Positions 29,701 to 36,793 of a stretch of 36,793 bases of DNA are shown piece after piece. The stretch covers positions 1 to 36,793 of the forward strand of contig JAAYBL010000289.1 of assembly GCA_012718945.1 (NCBI GenBank). Direction: 5' to 3'. The number at the start of each line of letters is the position of its first letter. Position 1 is the first letter of the stretch. The notes below the pieces were generated by a model that had not been told where the DNA came from, ran no database searches, and was given only the letters and a program-made list of their open reading frames with translations. The translations under genes and the position numbers were made by a program. This stretch comes from Bacteroidales bacterium. GTDB lineage: Bacteria; Bacteroidota; Bacteroidia; Bacteroidales; UBA1402.

Positions 29701-30554
29701 ACAGTACGGAAAGCCCACTTCATTGGGCATCGATGGGCGTTGTCGGCACAATGGTCAAATCCGACGTGGCTGCTCACGGCCAATATGCCCTCTCGCTGCG
29801 CACGCTGTGGAGCGAGGCTGATTCTACGCTGGTTCCAGGTAGGGTCATCTCTTCCGACCAGTCTATTTTATTCACCTACAGCGAAGCGGGCTTTCCCATC
29901 ACAAACCTAAAAGACACCCTGGCTTTCCACTACCGGTATACCCCGACACAACAAGACGACAACGGTACCATGGCCCTCTATATGGCCACGACCTCGATGG
30001 ACTACTGGGATTATCAGCCACTTTACACACCCCTCCGATCGGGTGTTTCCAATACGTTGCTTAAGGCTCCCAACCGCATGATCCAAATCGTTTGGAACGA
30101 AGAGCTTAAACTAGCACCTTGCAGTACCTACCAGTACATGGAAATACCCTTCGACCTGACGCAGCATCCCATCATCCCTGACCGCATGATAATCATACTA
30201 ACTAGTACCGATAGCGAACATGATGATGCGTCCTATGCTGGCAGTGAACTACTTATTGACAACATTCATTTCAGGTCCTCCACCTGGCCAGTATCGGTAG
30301 AGGGGATCAAGGCACCCAACGACCTGAGCCTGTACCCCAATCCATCCATGGGTCCAACAAGGTTGGTCGATCCACAAGGACTGTATGAGCGCATCGAAGT
30401 CTTCAACTTGATGGGACAACGTGTAACCACGCTCACTAAGGACAAAGGGGCGACCGAGGTAGATATGGATCTGAGCGGCCAACCAGCCGGATTATACCTG
30501 ATTCGCCTGAGCCATGGTGGTGAACACGCCTCCCTCAAGCTGGTGCTGAAGTAA
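26724..30554 (+). CDS. Large modular secreted protein: three A+B module pairs and T9SS C-terminal sorting domain
   Basis: Signal peptide; six (N)G(D/G/S)FExW module starts (VPNGDFEIW, MAGDFESW, FPNGGFEAW, LNGDFENW, VPNGSFEEW, LSGDFEDW); C-terminus LSLYPNPSMGPTRL...IEVFNLMGQRV...GLYLIRLSHGGEHASLKLVLK. Confidence 0.88.
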   Translation: MRTLTLFLAGLLSLTASAASQVPNGDFEIWQTGSYMLPSGFLYSSNQDRFYQQAFPFNVAQTTDAYQGQYAVKLTTGLSFGDAPNFGYLLNYPPDGESTEAYPLTETPTGLRGYYKYIPIEGDSGVILVNLLKEGSILANYTFVIKGVQPTYTRFEIPFNQPLDQAPDGIQIGFASSFNESMAGVPGTELYLDSIGLIGVTTQPQEMAGDFESWTYLQHNLPFGWTIDGQVSTSQPKTDIRVNGNFALELKSFLDEEEGIQRTEHRRATSGYRNEDTGEIDGRIYLSGTEDTLSFYYSYQPSVPGDSCQLTLGLYKGNDMVNFIFKPLLATQGYHHMQVPLGLHELYSSEADSLVIEFTSGMWSNTAPAAANSVLRVDAVTLLDYKGDNPDDPDDPHNPINPITETTLFPNGGFEAWEEVSYDYPTNYGFNSNLLEVRQGGHSMNVQKTTNAQHGSYALKLISQNSTSDFNFGFVMNVNGNDGDPSTWFGGFPIQGRPTGISGYYQYNESTSDSGLIIVGFNKNGQVLHTYMLPLKGQVASYTAFDITFDPPLTEDPDSMVLGFASTVHLDGGAWPGTELLIDNVSIKGLTNQPAGLNGDFENWQTETLATPVGWYNENWQEGSFSRTTDAAEGLYAVYLTTTLEENREEGGHIAVGRSLSNGYWDDALQRDRGGVAFSNTKDTLTFMYKYIPANIDDRGLVELNFMRDGESIWNQTMGLRASDTYKKASIPINLYQFSWTPRPDSLLVKFRSSHWENTDSTYAGARLWIDDIHFASEFYLPPAYNPNAPNPPVPNGSFEEWKTTNYDAPVYYPYTTDNQMQPWLGLEPFVMKTTDAQHGQYALKLVSRTFSNEAIPGYIANYNVNSDEDVFDWHGGSPITEKPSGLKGYYKYNMGVEDTAMIIVAFSKAGVNTGTYFFTLEGPKSTYTPFEFTLDPPLAETPDSMILAIASSYVAYEHAYGGSELYLDNLELTGVTQQPAQLSGDFEDWLTNSTESPLHWASMGVVGTMVKSDVAAHGQYALSLRTLWSEADSTLVPGRVISSDQSILFTYSEAGFPITNLKDTLAFHYRYTPTQQDDNGTMALYMATTSMDYWDYQPLYTPLRSGVSNTLLKAPNRMIQIVWNEELKLAPCSTYQYMEIPFDLTQHPIIPDRMIIILTSTDSEHDDASYAGSELLIDNIHFRSSTWPVSVEGIKAPNDLSLYPNPSMGPTRLVDPQGLYERIEVFNLMGQRVTTLTKDKGATEVDMDLSGQPAGLYLIRLSHGGEHASLKLVLK

Positions 30555-30570
30555 CCACTTGACTATAAGC

Positions 30571-30609
30571 GAAGCGGGTGTCTCAACGATACGTTGGGAC
30601 ACCCGCTTC
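30571..30609. terminator. Long hairpin between convergent genes, probable bidirectional terminator
   Basis: 18-bp stem GAAGCGGGTGTCTCAACG / CGTTGGGACACCCGCTTC (one G-T wobble), loop ATA; no long T-tract on either strand. Confidence 0.6.
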
Positions 30610-30629
30610 ACTATGTGTAAGTAACGGTC

Positions 30630-30941
30630 TTATTTCAATGAAATCTTTCGAACGGTGCTTCCCACCTTGACAATGTAATAACCAGGTGAAAGGTTGAGTT
30701 GGATGTCAACAATGGTTGAATCGGATTTCTTTTCAAGTACCTTGACGCCAAGCACATTCAGCACCTGAATCTTGTCACCCACCTTGATATTCTGCAACTG
30801 CAACGTCTTGTTTTTCAGCAACACAACCACACCTGTTTCAGTCTGCGTTGTGACCACAGGCTCGGTTTTGTCCTGCTTCTGAGCCGTCAACGGCTGCAAA
30901 AGTCCCAGGAGACAAATCAAAGCGATGGTGTGACGTTTCAT
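30630..30941 (-). CDS. Small secreted protein: signal peptide plus sorting-domain-like segment
   Basis: MKRHTIALICLLGLLQPLTAQ signal peptide; IQVLNVLGVKVLEKKSDSTIVDIQLNLSPGYYIVKVGSTVRKISLK matches the shape of a T9SS type A C-terminal domain. Confidence 0.75.
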   Translation of the reverse strand: MKRHTIALICLLGLLQPLTAQKQDKTEPVVTTQTETGVVVLLKNKTLQLQNIKVGDKIQVLNVLGVKVLEKKSDSTIVDIQLNLSPGYYIVKVGSTVRKISLK

Positions 30942-30985
30942 GAGTTGGTTAGGCGATGGTTCGTTGAACAACGTTAATTTCTAGG

Positions 30986-31016
30986 CAAAAGTAGGTATTC
31001 GACGGTACACCTGCAA
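30986..31016 (-). promoter_or_regulatory. Promoter of the small sorting-domain-like protein gene
   Basis: On minus strand: TTG (31016-31014), N20, TACTTTTG (30993-30986). Confidence 0.6.
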
Positions 31017-31024
31017 CAAATTCG

Positions 31025-31939
31025 TTAAATTTCGAACGTTAGCCCCTCATCGGCCAACTCGACAGCTCCAAAATGAGCCTTCGCCTCATCCAGCAAAGTA
31101 GACTCATTGTGATACCTGGCTGAGAAATGGCCCAAAATCAAACGTTTCACACCGGCAGCAGCGGCCATACGCCCAGCATCGGCAGCTGTACTATGAAAAG
31201 TTGCCTTGGCGCGCTTCCGCTCAGCTTCAGCGAAAGTCGCTTCGTGGTAAAGTAGATCGACGTCTTTCAACAAGGGTATGAGGGGAGCGTGATAGGTCGT
31301 ATCACTGACATACGCATACGATCGGTTTGGCGTAGCCGGCTTCGTCAACTTGGCATTGGGTACTGTTTCACCCTCTGGCGTGATGTAATCAGCGCCTGCT
31401 TTAATGGCAGGGTATTCGCGCAAAGGTATGTCGTAAAAAGTCAGCCATTCCTTAATCAGATGCCTGTCGCGAGGTTTTTCTTTAAACAAGAATCCGGCTG
31501 ACTGTATCCTGTGATTAAGGGGTAGTGTGAAAACCTCAAGCGAACGGTCTTCGTAGATGCAACTGGACGTGGCTGGATTAAAGGACTTGAAGATGACCTC
31601 GTAAGGCAATCCGTTACAGAAAAAGTCCAGGTGAGGCCGCATCAAGGTTTCCAGCTCCGACGGGGCATGAATGGTTAAAGGCGCGTGACGCCCCAACATG
31701 CCCATGGTCGATATCAAGCCTATCAGACCAAAGCAATGATCCCCATGCAGGTGGGAAATAAAAACGTCAAGAATCTTGTTGTAATTAAGGTGGGTATGTC
31801 TGAACTGCAGCTGGGTACCTTCCCCACAATCGATGAGGAAAAGCTTGCCACGTACCGACAGCACTTGAGCCGAGGGTAAATGGCGACGGGTCGGCAAAGC
31901 CGACCCGCAACCCAGTATGTATACAGACATGGGTTCCAT
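31025..31939 (-). CDS. rnz: Ribonuclease Z
   Basis: 304 aa; LGCGSALPTRRHLPSAQVL, SHLHGDHCFGLIGLISTMGMLGR, YVSDT, LYHEATFAE, LILGHFSARY. Confidence 0.95.
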   Translation of the reverse strand: MEPMSVYILGCGSALPTRRHLPSAQVLSVRGKLFLIDCGEGTQLQFRHTHLNYNKILDVFISHLHGDHCFGLIGLISTMGMLGRHAPLTIHAPSELETLMRPHLDFFCNGLPYEVIFKSFNPATSSCIYEDRSLEVFTLPLNHRIQSAGFLFKEKPRDRHLIKEWLTFYDIPLREYPAIKAGADYITPEGETVPNAKLTKPATPNRSYAYVSDTTYHAPLIPLLKDVDLLYHEATFAEAERKRAKATFHSTAADAGRMAAAAGVKRLILGHFSARYHNESTLLDEAKAHFGAVELADEGLTFEI

Positions 31940-31945
31940 CTTACC

Positions 31946-33352
31946 TTAAAAATCAGCGTTTCTAGGTGTTCTGGGGAAAGGTATCACATCACGGATGTTC
32001 GCCATACCCGTCACAAACAAGATGAGTCGTTCAAAGCCGAGACCAAAGCCTGAGTGCGGTGCCGTACCAAACTTACGGGTTTCAAGGTACCACCAGATGT
32101 CCTTGGTAGGAACACCCATTTCTTCAGCCCTGCGGGTGAGTTTTTCCAGGTCTTCTTCACGTTGTGAACCACCGATGATCTCTCCGATTTTGGGGAACAG
32201 CACATCCATGCCCCTGACCGTTTTACCATCATCGTTTTGCTTCATGTAGAACGATTTGATTTCCTTGGGGTAATCGGTCAGAATAACGGGACGTTTGAAG
32301 TGTTTTTCTACGAGGTAGCGTTCGTGCTCGGCAGCCAGATCGGCACCCCAGAATACGGGGTATTCAAACGACTGACCGTTCTTGACGGCCTCCTCAAGAA
32401 TGCTGACTCCTTCTGTATAGGTCAATCGAACAAAGTCGTTGGCCAATACAAAGTTGAGTCGTTCGATCAATTCTTTGTCATACATGGAAGCCAGGAAATC
32501 CAGGTCATCCTTGCAATGATCCAACGCCCATTGAACACAATACTTGATGAAATCTTCGGCCAACTGCATGTTTTCCTCAATCTCATTGAAGGCCACTTCA
32601 GGTTCGATCATCCAAAACTCAGACAAGTGCCTGGGTGTGTTGGAATTTTCAGCCCTGAAAGTGGGACCGAATGTGTAGATAGAACCAAGTGCCATGGCTC
32701 CCAGTTCACCTTCCAACTGTCCAGACACCGTCAAGCTGGCCTGACGACCATAAAAGTCGTTGGAGTAATCGATGGAACCCTGATCATCCTTCTTCAAATC
32801 GTACAGGTTGAGGGTGGTCACCTGGAACATCTGACCAGCTCCTTCACAGTCGGAAGCCGTAATGATGGGCGTATGGAAATAAAAGAAGCCCCTTTCGTGA
32901 AAGAAGGTGTGAATGGCCATTGACATGTGGTGGCGTATTCTGAATACGGCACCAAACGTATTTGTCCTGGGACGCAAATGCGCAATTTCCCTCAGGTATT
33001 CCAAGGTGTGGCCTTTCTTCTGCAAAGGATAAGTGGCAGGATCGGCGGCGCCTAGGATCTCAATCTCCTTGGCGTGGATCTCAGCCTGTTGGCCCTGGCC
33101 CGGCGATTCCACCAACAAACCATTGACACTCAGGCAGGCACCCGTCGTCACAAGTTTGAGGACGTCCTCAGAAAACTGAGCCAGGTCGACCACTACTTGC
33201 ACACTTTTGATGGTCGAGCCATCGTTCAAGGCGATGAAATTGACCTGTTTGTTACCACGACGGGTTCTCACCCAGCCTTTTACGTTGACCGAAGCGCCAA
33301 AATCGGTGCGCTTCAAAAGGTCAACCACACTGCTTCGTTTTATTTTTTCCAT
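31946..33352 (-). CDS. asnS: Asparaginyl-tRNA synthetase
   Basis: 468 aa class IIb aa[90 protein letters not shown]. Confidence 0.96.
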   Translation of the reverse strand: MEKIKRSSVVDLLKRTDFGASVNVKGWVRTRRGNKQVNFIALNDGSTIKSVQVVVDLAQFSEDVLKLVTTGACLSVNGLLVESPGQGQQAEIHAKEIEILGAADPATYPLQKKGHTLEYLREIAHLRPRTNTFGAVFRIRHHMSMAIHTFFHERGFFYFHTPIITASDCEGAGQMFQVTTLNLYDLKKDDQGSIDYSNDFYGRQASLTVSGQLEGELGAMALGSIYTFGPTFRAENSNTPRHLSEFWMIEPEVAFNEIEENMQLAEDFIKYCVQWALDHCKDDLDFLASMYDKELIERLNFVLANDFVRLTYTEGVSILEEAVKNGQSFEYPVFWGADLAAEHERYLVEKHFKRPVILTDYPKEIKSFYMKQNDDGKTVRGMDVLFPKIGEIIGGSQREEDLEKLTRRAEEMGVPTKDIWWYLETRKFGTAPHSGFGLGFERLILFVTGMANIRDVIPFPRTPRNADF

Positions 33353-33358
33353 AATAAA

Positions 33359-35041
33359 TTACACAAAAGCCCCCATTTTCAGCAAACTCACCTCTTTTTC
33401 AGACAGGTGACGCCATTTGCCACGGGGCAGATTTTTCTTGGTCAGACCGGCAAAATACACGCGGTCCAGTTTAAACACTTTGTAGTTCAGGGATTCGAAG
33501 ATGCGGCGTACCACACGGTTCTGTCCTGAGTGAATTTCGATGCCAATGACATTGGCTTTATCAGGATCCACATAACTGAGGTTGTCCACAGTGATGGGTT
33601 CCTCATCAAGGGTGACACCAGCCTGAATGGTCTTGAAATCAGCTTCAGCCAGGTTTCTATCGAGGGTCACCTGGTAAATCTTGCGTTTCTCAAACTTAGG
33701 ATGTGTCAATTTGGAAGCCAGATCGCCGTCGTTGGTCAACAGAAGCACACCGGTGGTGTTGCGGTCGAGTCGACCAACAGGGTAAATACGTTCGTAACAA
33801 GCGCCTTTGACCAAATCCATGACAGTGAGACGTTCTTCCGGATCGTCCGAAGTGGTCACACAATCTTTGGGCTTGTTGAGCAGGATGTATACTTTACGTT
33901 CAATGCTGACAGTCTGATCGTGGAACATGATGGTGTCTGTCGGTTTGACCTTAACACCCAATTCGCTCACAACTTCACCATTAACCTTGACAACACCAGC
34001 CTGAATGAACTCATCGGCTTCCCTGCGGGAACAAATGCCGGCATTGGCCAGGTACTTGTTCAGACGGATGGGCACATCAGGGTCCAAATTGGGTTGGTAG
34101 CTGGTAGGACGGCCATAGGGGGTTCCATGATCGAACGAACCTTCTTTTTTGATGCGGGGACGACGGGGACGGCCATCGGCTCTGTCAGGCCTTGGAAGGG
34201 TTGGGCCACCGAAAGAGGGGCGGCTACCTTCGCCAAAGGAACGACGGGGACGGTCGGAGCCAGCGTCTCTGGAACCACCGAAGCGGTTGCCATCACCGCC
34301 AAAACGGTTGCCACGGTCACCGAAGCGGTTACCTTCACCACCGAAACGGTTGCCTTCGCCACCAAAGCGGTTGCCTTCGACACCGAAACGATTGCCTTCA
34401 CCACCGAAGCGGTTACCATCGCCACCAAAGCGGTTACCTTCACCGTCAAAGCTGCGACGGGGACGATCAAAACCGCCTTCACCCATGGGGCGACGGGGAC
34501 GGTTGAAACCACTTTCACCTTGTGGGCGGAAAGGACGGTCTGAGTTTCCTTCACCAAACTGACGGCGGGGGCGATCGAAACCACCTTCACCTTGTGGGCG
34601 GCGGGGACGGCTGAAGCCACCTTCCTGAGAACCGCCGAAACGGGATCCACCTTCACTGAAACGGTTGCCGTTGTCTTCAAAAGAACGGCGGGGACGGTCA
34701 AAACGGTTGTGGTCGCCAGAGGCGTCAAAACGGTTGCCATCGCCGTCAAAAGAACGGCGGGGGCGGTCATAACCACCTTCGTTGAACGAACGACGGGGGC
34801 GGTCAGTATCGTTGGAATAGGGACGACGGGGACGGTCTCCCCCAAAGTCCTTACGGGCATAATCGCCCTTGTTGTCTGAAAAGGAGCGGCGGGGACGGTC
34901 AAAAGAACCTTGGCTGCGATTTTCTGTTGGTTTGCGCCAAGGATTGGAAAAGTTCCCTTCGTTGTTGGAGCGGTCGCCATCACGGCGGACAGCGTTGTCA
35001 CCTTCCTCAGGCTGGCGCTGCCGATTTTCATTGTCTGTCAT
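33359..35041 (-). CDS. RsuA/RluB-family pseudouridine synthase with long R/G/F-rich N-terminal extension
   Basis: S4 domain IRLNKYLANAGICSRREADEFI; catalytic region YPVGRLDRNTTGVLLLTNDGDL; about 320-aa N-terminus of DRPRRSF and GNRFGGEG repeats. Confidence 0.93.
   Translation of the reverse strand: MTDNENRQRQPEEGDNAVRRDGDRSNNEGNFSNPWRKPTENRSQGSFDRPRRSFSDNKGDYARKDFGGDRPRRPYSNDTDRPRRSFNEGGYDRPRRSFDGDGNRFDASGDHNRFDRPRRSFEDNGNRFSEGGSRFGGSQEGGFSRPRRPQGEGGFDRPRRQFGEGNSDRPFRPQGESGFNRPRRPMGEGGFDRPRRSFDGEGNRFGGDGNRFGGEGNRFGVEGNRFGGEGNRFGGEGNRFGDRGNRFGGDGNRFGGSRDAGSDRPRRSFGEGSRPSFGGPTLPRPDRADGRPRRPRIKKEGSFDHGTPYGRPTSYQPNLDPDVPIRLNKYLANAGICSRREADEFIQAGVVKVNGEVVSELGVKVKPTDTIMFHDQTVSIERKVYILLNKPKDCVTTSDDPEERLTVMDLVKGACYERIYPVGRLDRNTTGVLLLTNDGDLASKLTHPKFEKRKIYQVTLDRNLAEADFKTIQAGVTLDEEPITVDNLSYVDPDKANVIGIEIHSGQNRVVRRIFESLNYKVFKLDRVYFAGLTKKNLPRGKWRHLSEKEVSLLKMGAFV
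34271..34438 (-). repeat. In-frame 21-bp tandem repeat, 8 units, encoding GNRFGGE/D-type heptads
   Basis: Plus-strand unit approximately (cc/ca)accgaaacggttgcctt; translation GNRFGGDGNRFGGEGNRFGVEGNRFGGEGNRFGGEGNRFGDRGNRFGGDGNRFGGS. Confidence 0.9.
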
Positions 35042-35136
35042 CATGTCTGTTACGTGTTTGTTGTCGTTTGTTGTTGACGTTGTTTTAGTGTCGAAAATAC
35101 TCGTATGAAAGTGGATAGTAAAAATAAAAATCAGGA

Positions 35137-36480
35137 TTATAGGCCGGTATACGTAGCCGGCGTCAGCGCATACAATTCTGCCTTGACGGCATCGCTAACA
35201 GTCAGTTGTTCAATAAAGGCCTTGATAGAGGCGGCTGTGATGGCCTCATTGGTGCGGGTCAGTGCTTTGAGCGCTTCATAGGGTTTCGGATAGCCCTCAC
35301 GACGCAAGATGGTCTGGATACCCTCGGCCACGACGGCCCAGTTATGTTCCAGGTCCCTTTCCAGCGCCTGGCGATTGAGTAACAGTTTGTTCAACCCTTT
35401 CAATCCGCTCTTGATAGCGATCAAGGTGTGCGCCAAAGGGACGCCCACATTCCGGAGCACAGTGGAGTCGGTGAGGTCTCTCTGCAACCTGGACACGGGC
35501 AATTTGGCCGACAGGTGTTCCAACAACGCGTTGGCCACCCCGATGTTGCCTTCAGCATTTTCGAAGTCGATGGGATTTACCTTGTGAGGCATGGCCGATG
35601 AACCGATCTCACCCGGTTTGATCTGCTGTTTGAAATACTCCATCGAAATATACATCCAGAAATCACGGCAAAGGTCGAGCATGATGGTGTTGATGCGCTT
35701 GATGCCGTCAAAAAGGGCGGATAGATTGTCGTAATTGGCTATCTGTGTGGTAAGCGGTTCCCTGACCAGTCCCAGCTTGTCAGCCAGGAAACAGTTGGCA
35801 AAAGCAGACCAGTCCGTTTCCGGATAGGCCACGTGATGAGCGTTGAAGTTACCGGTAGCACCGCCAAACTTACCCGAATAGGGTACTTGCTTCAGCAAAC
35901 GCACCTGGGCTTCCAGACGGCTAACATAGACCCCGATTTCCTTACCCAATCTGGTAGGCGAAGCCGGTTGTCCGTGCGTTTTGGCCAACATGGGTATGGT
36001 AACCCATTCGTCAGCGTAGACACGCAACTTGTCGATGAGTTCCTGCAAGGCCGGGTAGTAGACCTGCTCCATGGCATCCTTGATGGAAAGGGGCACGGCC
36101 GTATTGTTGATATCCTGCGAGGTCAGACCGAAATGGATAAACTCCTTGTATGCAGCCAATCCAAGTTTATCGAAGGCTTCCTTGAGGTAGTACTCAACGG
36201 CTTTCACATCGTGGTTGGTCACTTTCTCAACATCCTTGATACGCTGGGCGTCTTCAGGGGTAAAGTCGGTATAAAGGGCTATAAGTTGAGGAAAGACGGA
36301 GGGATCAACGTTCTTGAGTTGAGGAAGGGGCTTTTCGCAAAGAGCGATAAAGTAGGCCACTTCCACGTGTAAACGGTACCGAATCAAGGCGTATTCCGAA
36401 AAGAAACCAGCCAAAACGGCTGTTTGCGACCGATAACGCCCATCAACGGGAGAAACAGCCGTCAGTGCTTGTAAATCCAT
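35137..36480 (-). CDS. purB: Adenylosuccinate lyase
   Basis: MDLQALTAVSPVDGRYRSQ; TSQDINNTA; KTHGQPASPTRLGKE; signature GEIGSSAMPHKVNPIDFENAEGN. Track start 36567 is an over-extension. Confidence 0.95.
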   Translation of the reverse strand: MDLQALTAVSPVDGRYRSQTAVLAGFFSEYALIRYRLHVEVAYFIALCEKPLPQLKNVDPSVFPQLIALYTDFTPEDAQRIKDVEKVTNHDVKAVEYYLKEAFDKLGLAAYKEFIHFGLTSQDINNTAVPLSIKDAMEQVYYPALQELIDKLRVYADEWVTIPMLAKTHGQPASPTRLGKEIGVYVSRLEAQVRLLKQVPYSGKFGGATGNFNAHHVAYPETDWSAFANCFLADKLGLVREPLTTQIANYDNLSALFDGIKRINTIMLDLCRDFWMYISMEYFKQQIKPGEIGSSAMPHKVNPIDFENAEGNIGVANALLEHLSAKLPVSRLQRDLTDSTVLRNVGVPLAHTLIAIKSGLKGLNKLLLNRQALERDLEHNWAVVAEGIQTILRREGYPKPYEALKALTRTNEAITAASIKAFIEQLTVSDAVKAELYALTPATYTGL

Positions 36481-36564
36481 TAGAAATCTAGTTTGTATCT
36501 TCGACGTGTGTTTGTTAACCCAGTCTGACTTCGGCCTCATCACTGAGGATGTGTCAAGAGCCCA

Positions 36565-36572
36565 CAAAGATA
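36565..36572 (-). promoter_or_regulatory. -7 element upstream of purB
   Basis: Minus-strand TATCTTTG; inside the over-extended purB ORF start, supporting ATG 36480. Confidence 0.4.
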
Positions 36573-36669
36573 CGCTTTTTCAATGAAATAACCGTTGATT
36601 AGGATAAAAAAAGAGTCCCCTCTCCCATCAACAAAAACTGGTTTTTCATAAAAATGACAGCCGAATAGC

Positions 36670-36699
36670 TTGCACGTATAAAAAATCGATGTATCTTTG
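36670..36699 (+). promoter_or_regulatory. Promoter of tRNA-Val
   Basis: TTG (36670-36672), N19, TATCTTTG (36692-36699). Confidence 0.65.
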
Positions 36700-36717
36700 T
36701 CGCGCTTTTGGAAATCG

Positions 36718-36793
36718 GGGCGTTTAGCTCAGCTGGTTCAGAGCATCTGCCTTACAAGCAGAGGGTCGGGGGTTCGAATCCCTCAACGCCCAC
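36718..36793 (+). tRNA. tRNA-Val(TAC), 3' end at window edge
   Basis: Acceptor GGGCGTT/AACGCCC, D-arm GCTC...GAGC, anticodon arm TCTGC-CTTACAA-GCAGA, T-arm with TTCGAAT. Confidence 0.95.

Noticed and set aside
28833-29783. 316-aa minus-strand ORF
   Set aside because: Antisense to the repeat-module T9SS protein, no domain recognised.
34271-34438. Regular 21-bp repeats resembling a small CRISPR or satellite array
   Set aside because: In frame, no spacers, and encodes GNRFGG heptads of the pseudouridine synthase tail.
33530-34562. Long plus-strand ORFs (337 aa and 137 aa) opposite the pseudouridine synthase, T/A/V-rich or P/R/L-rich
   Set aside because: Arise from the reverse complement of repetitive R/G/F codons; low complexity and no start context.
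36481-36567. N-terminal extension of purB ORF
   Set aside because: Adenylosuccinate lyase homology begins at MDLQALTAVSPVDGRY (36480); the extension contains a promoter-like TATCTTTG.

Overview
The window looks like a Bacteroidetes/Bacteroidales chromosome segment: Bacteroidetes-type promoters (TTG-N19/20-TAnnTTTG), T9SS C-terminal sorting domains and a hybrid two-component regulator. The left part is a plant-polysaccharide region: partial GH67 alpha-glucuronidase, SDR-fold protein, HTCS regulator, MFS transporter, secreted PL1 pectate lyase, GH3 and a GH78-like rhamnosidase. The middle carries two paralogous copies of a gene pair, a polytopic DUF6057-like membrane protein plus a PD40/TolB-like protein with a conserved CxxCH motif. 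The second copy is translationally coupled to a chorismatase/Rid-like gene. Also in the middle is an overlapping two-gene unit: a stand-alone cobalamin-binding protein with the W-x9-EH and E-x-H-x-x-G signatures of CarH-type B12 photoreceptors, and a soluble PAS-like histidine kinase. It is divergent from an exported glutathione peroxidase. To the right are a 1276-aa protein built from three A+B module pairs with a T9SS tail, a tiny protein that is essentially a signal peptide plus a sorting-domain-like segment, and housekeeping genes (rnz, asnS, an RsuA/RluB-family pseudouridine synthase with a long R/G/F-rich N-terminus, purB, tRNA-Val). The best candidates for something undescribed are the B12-sensor/kinase unit and the duplicated DUF6057 + CxxCH-PD40 module. 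All family assignments are from reading motifs; no database search was run.
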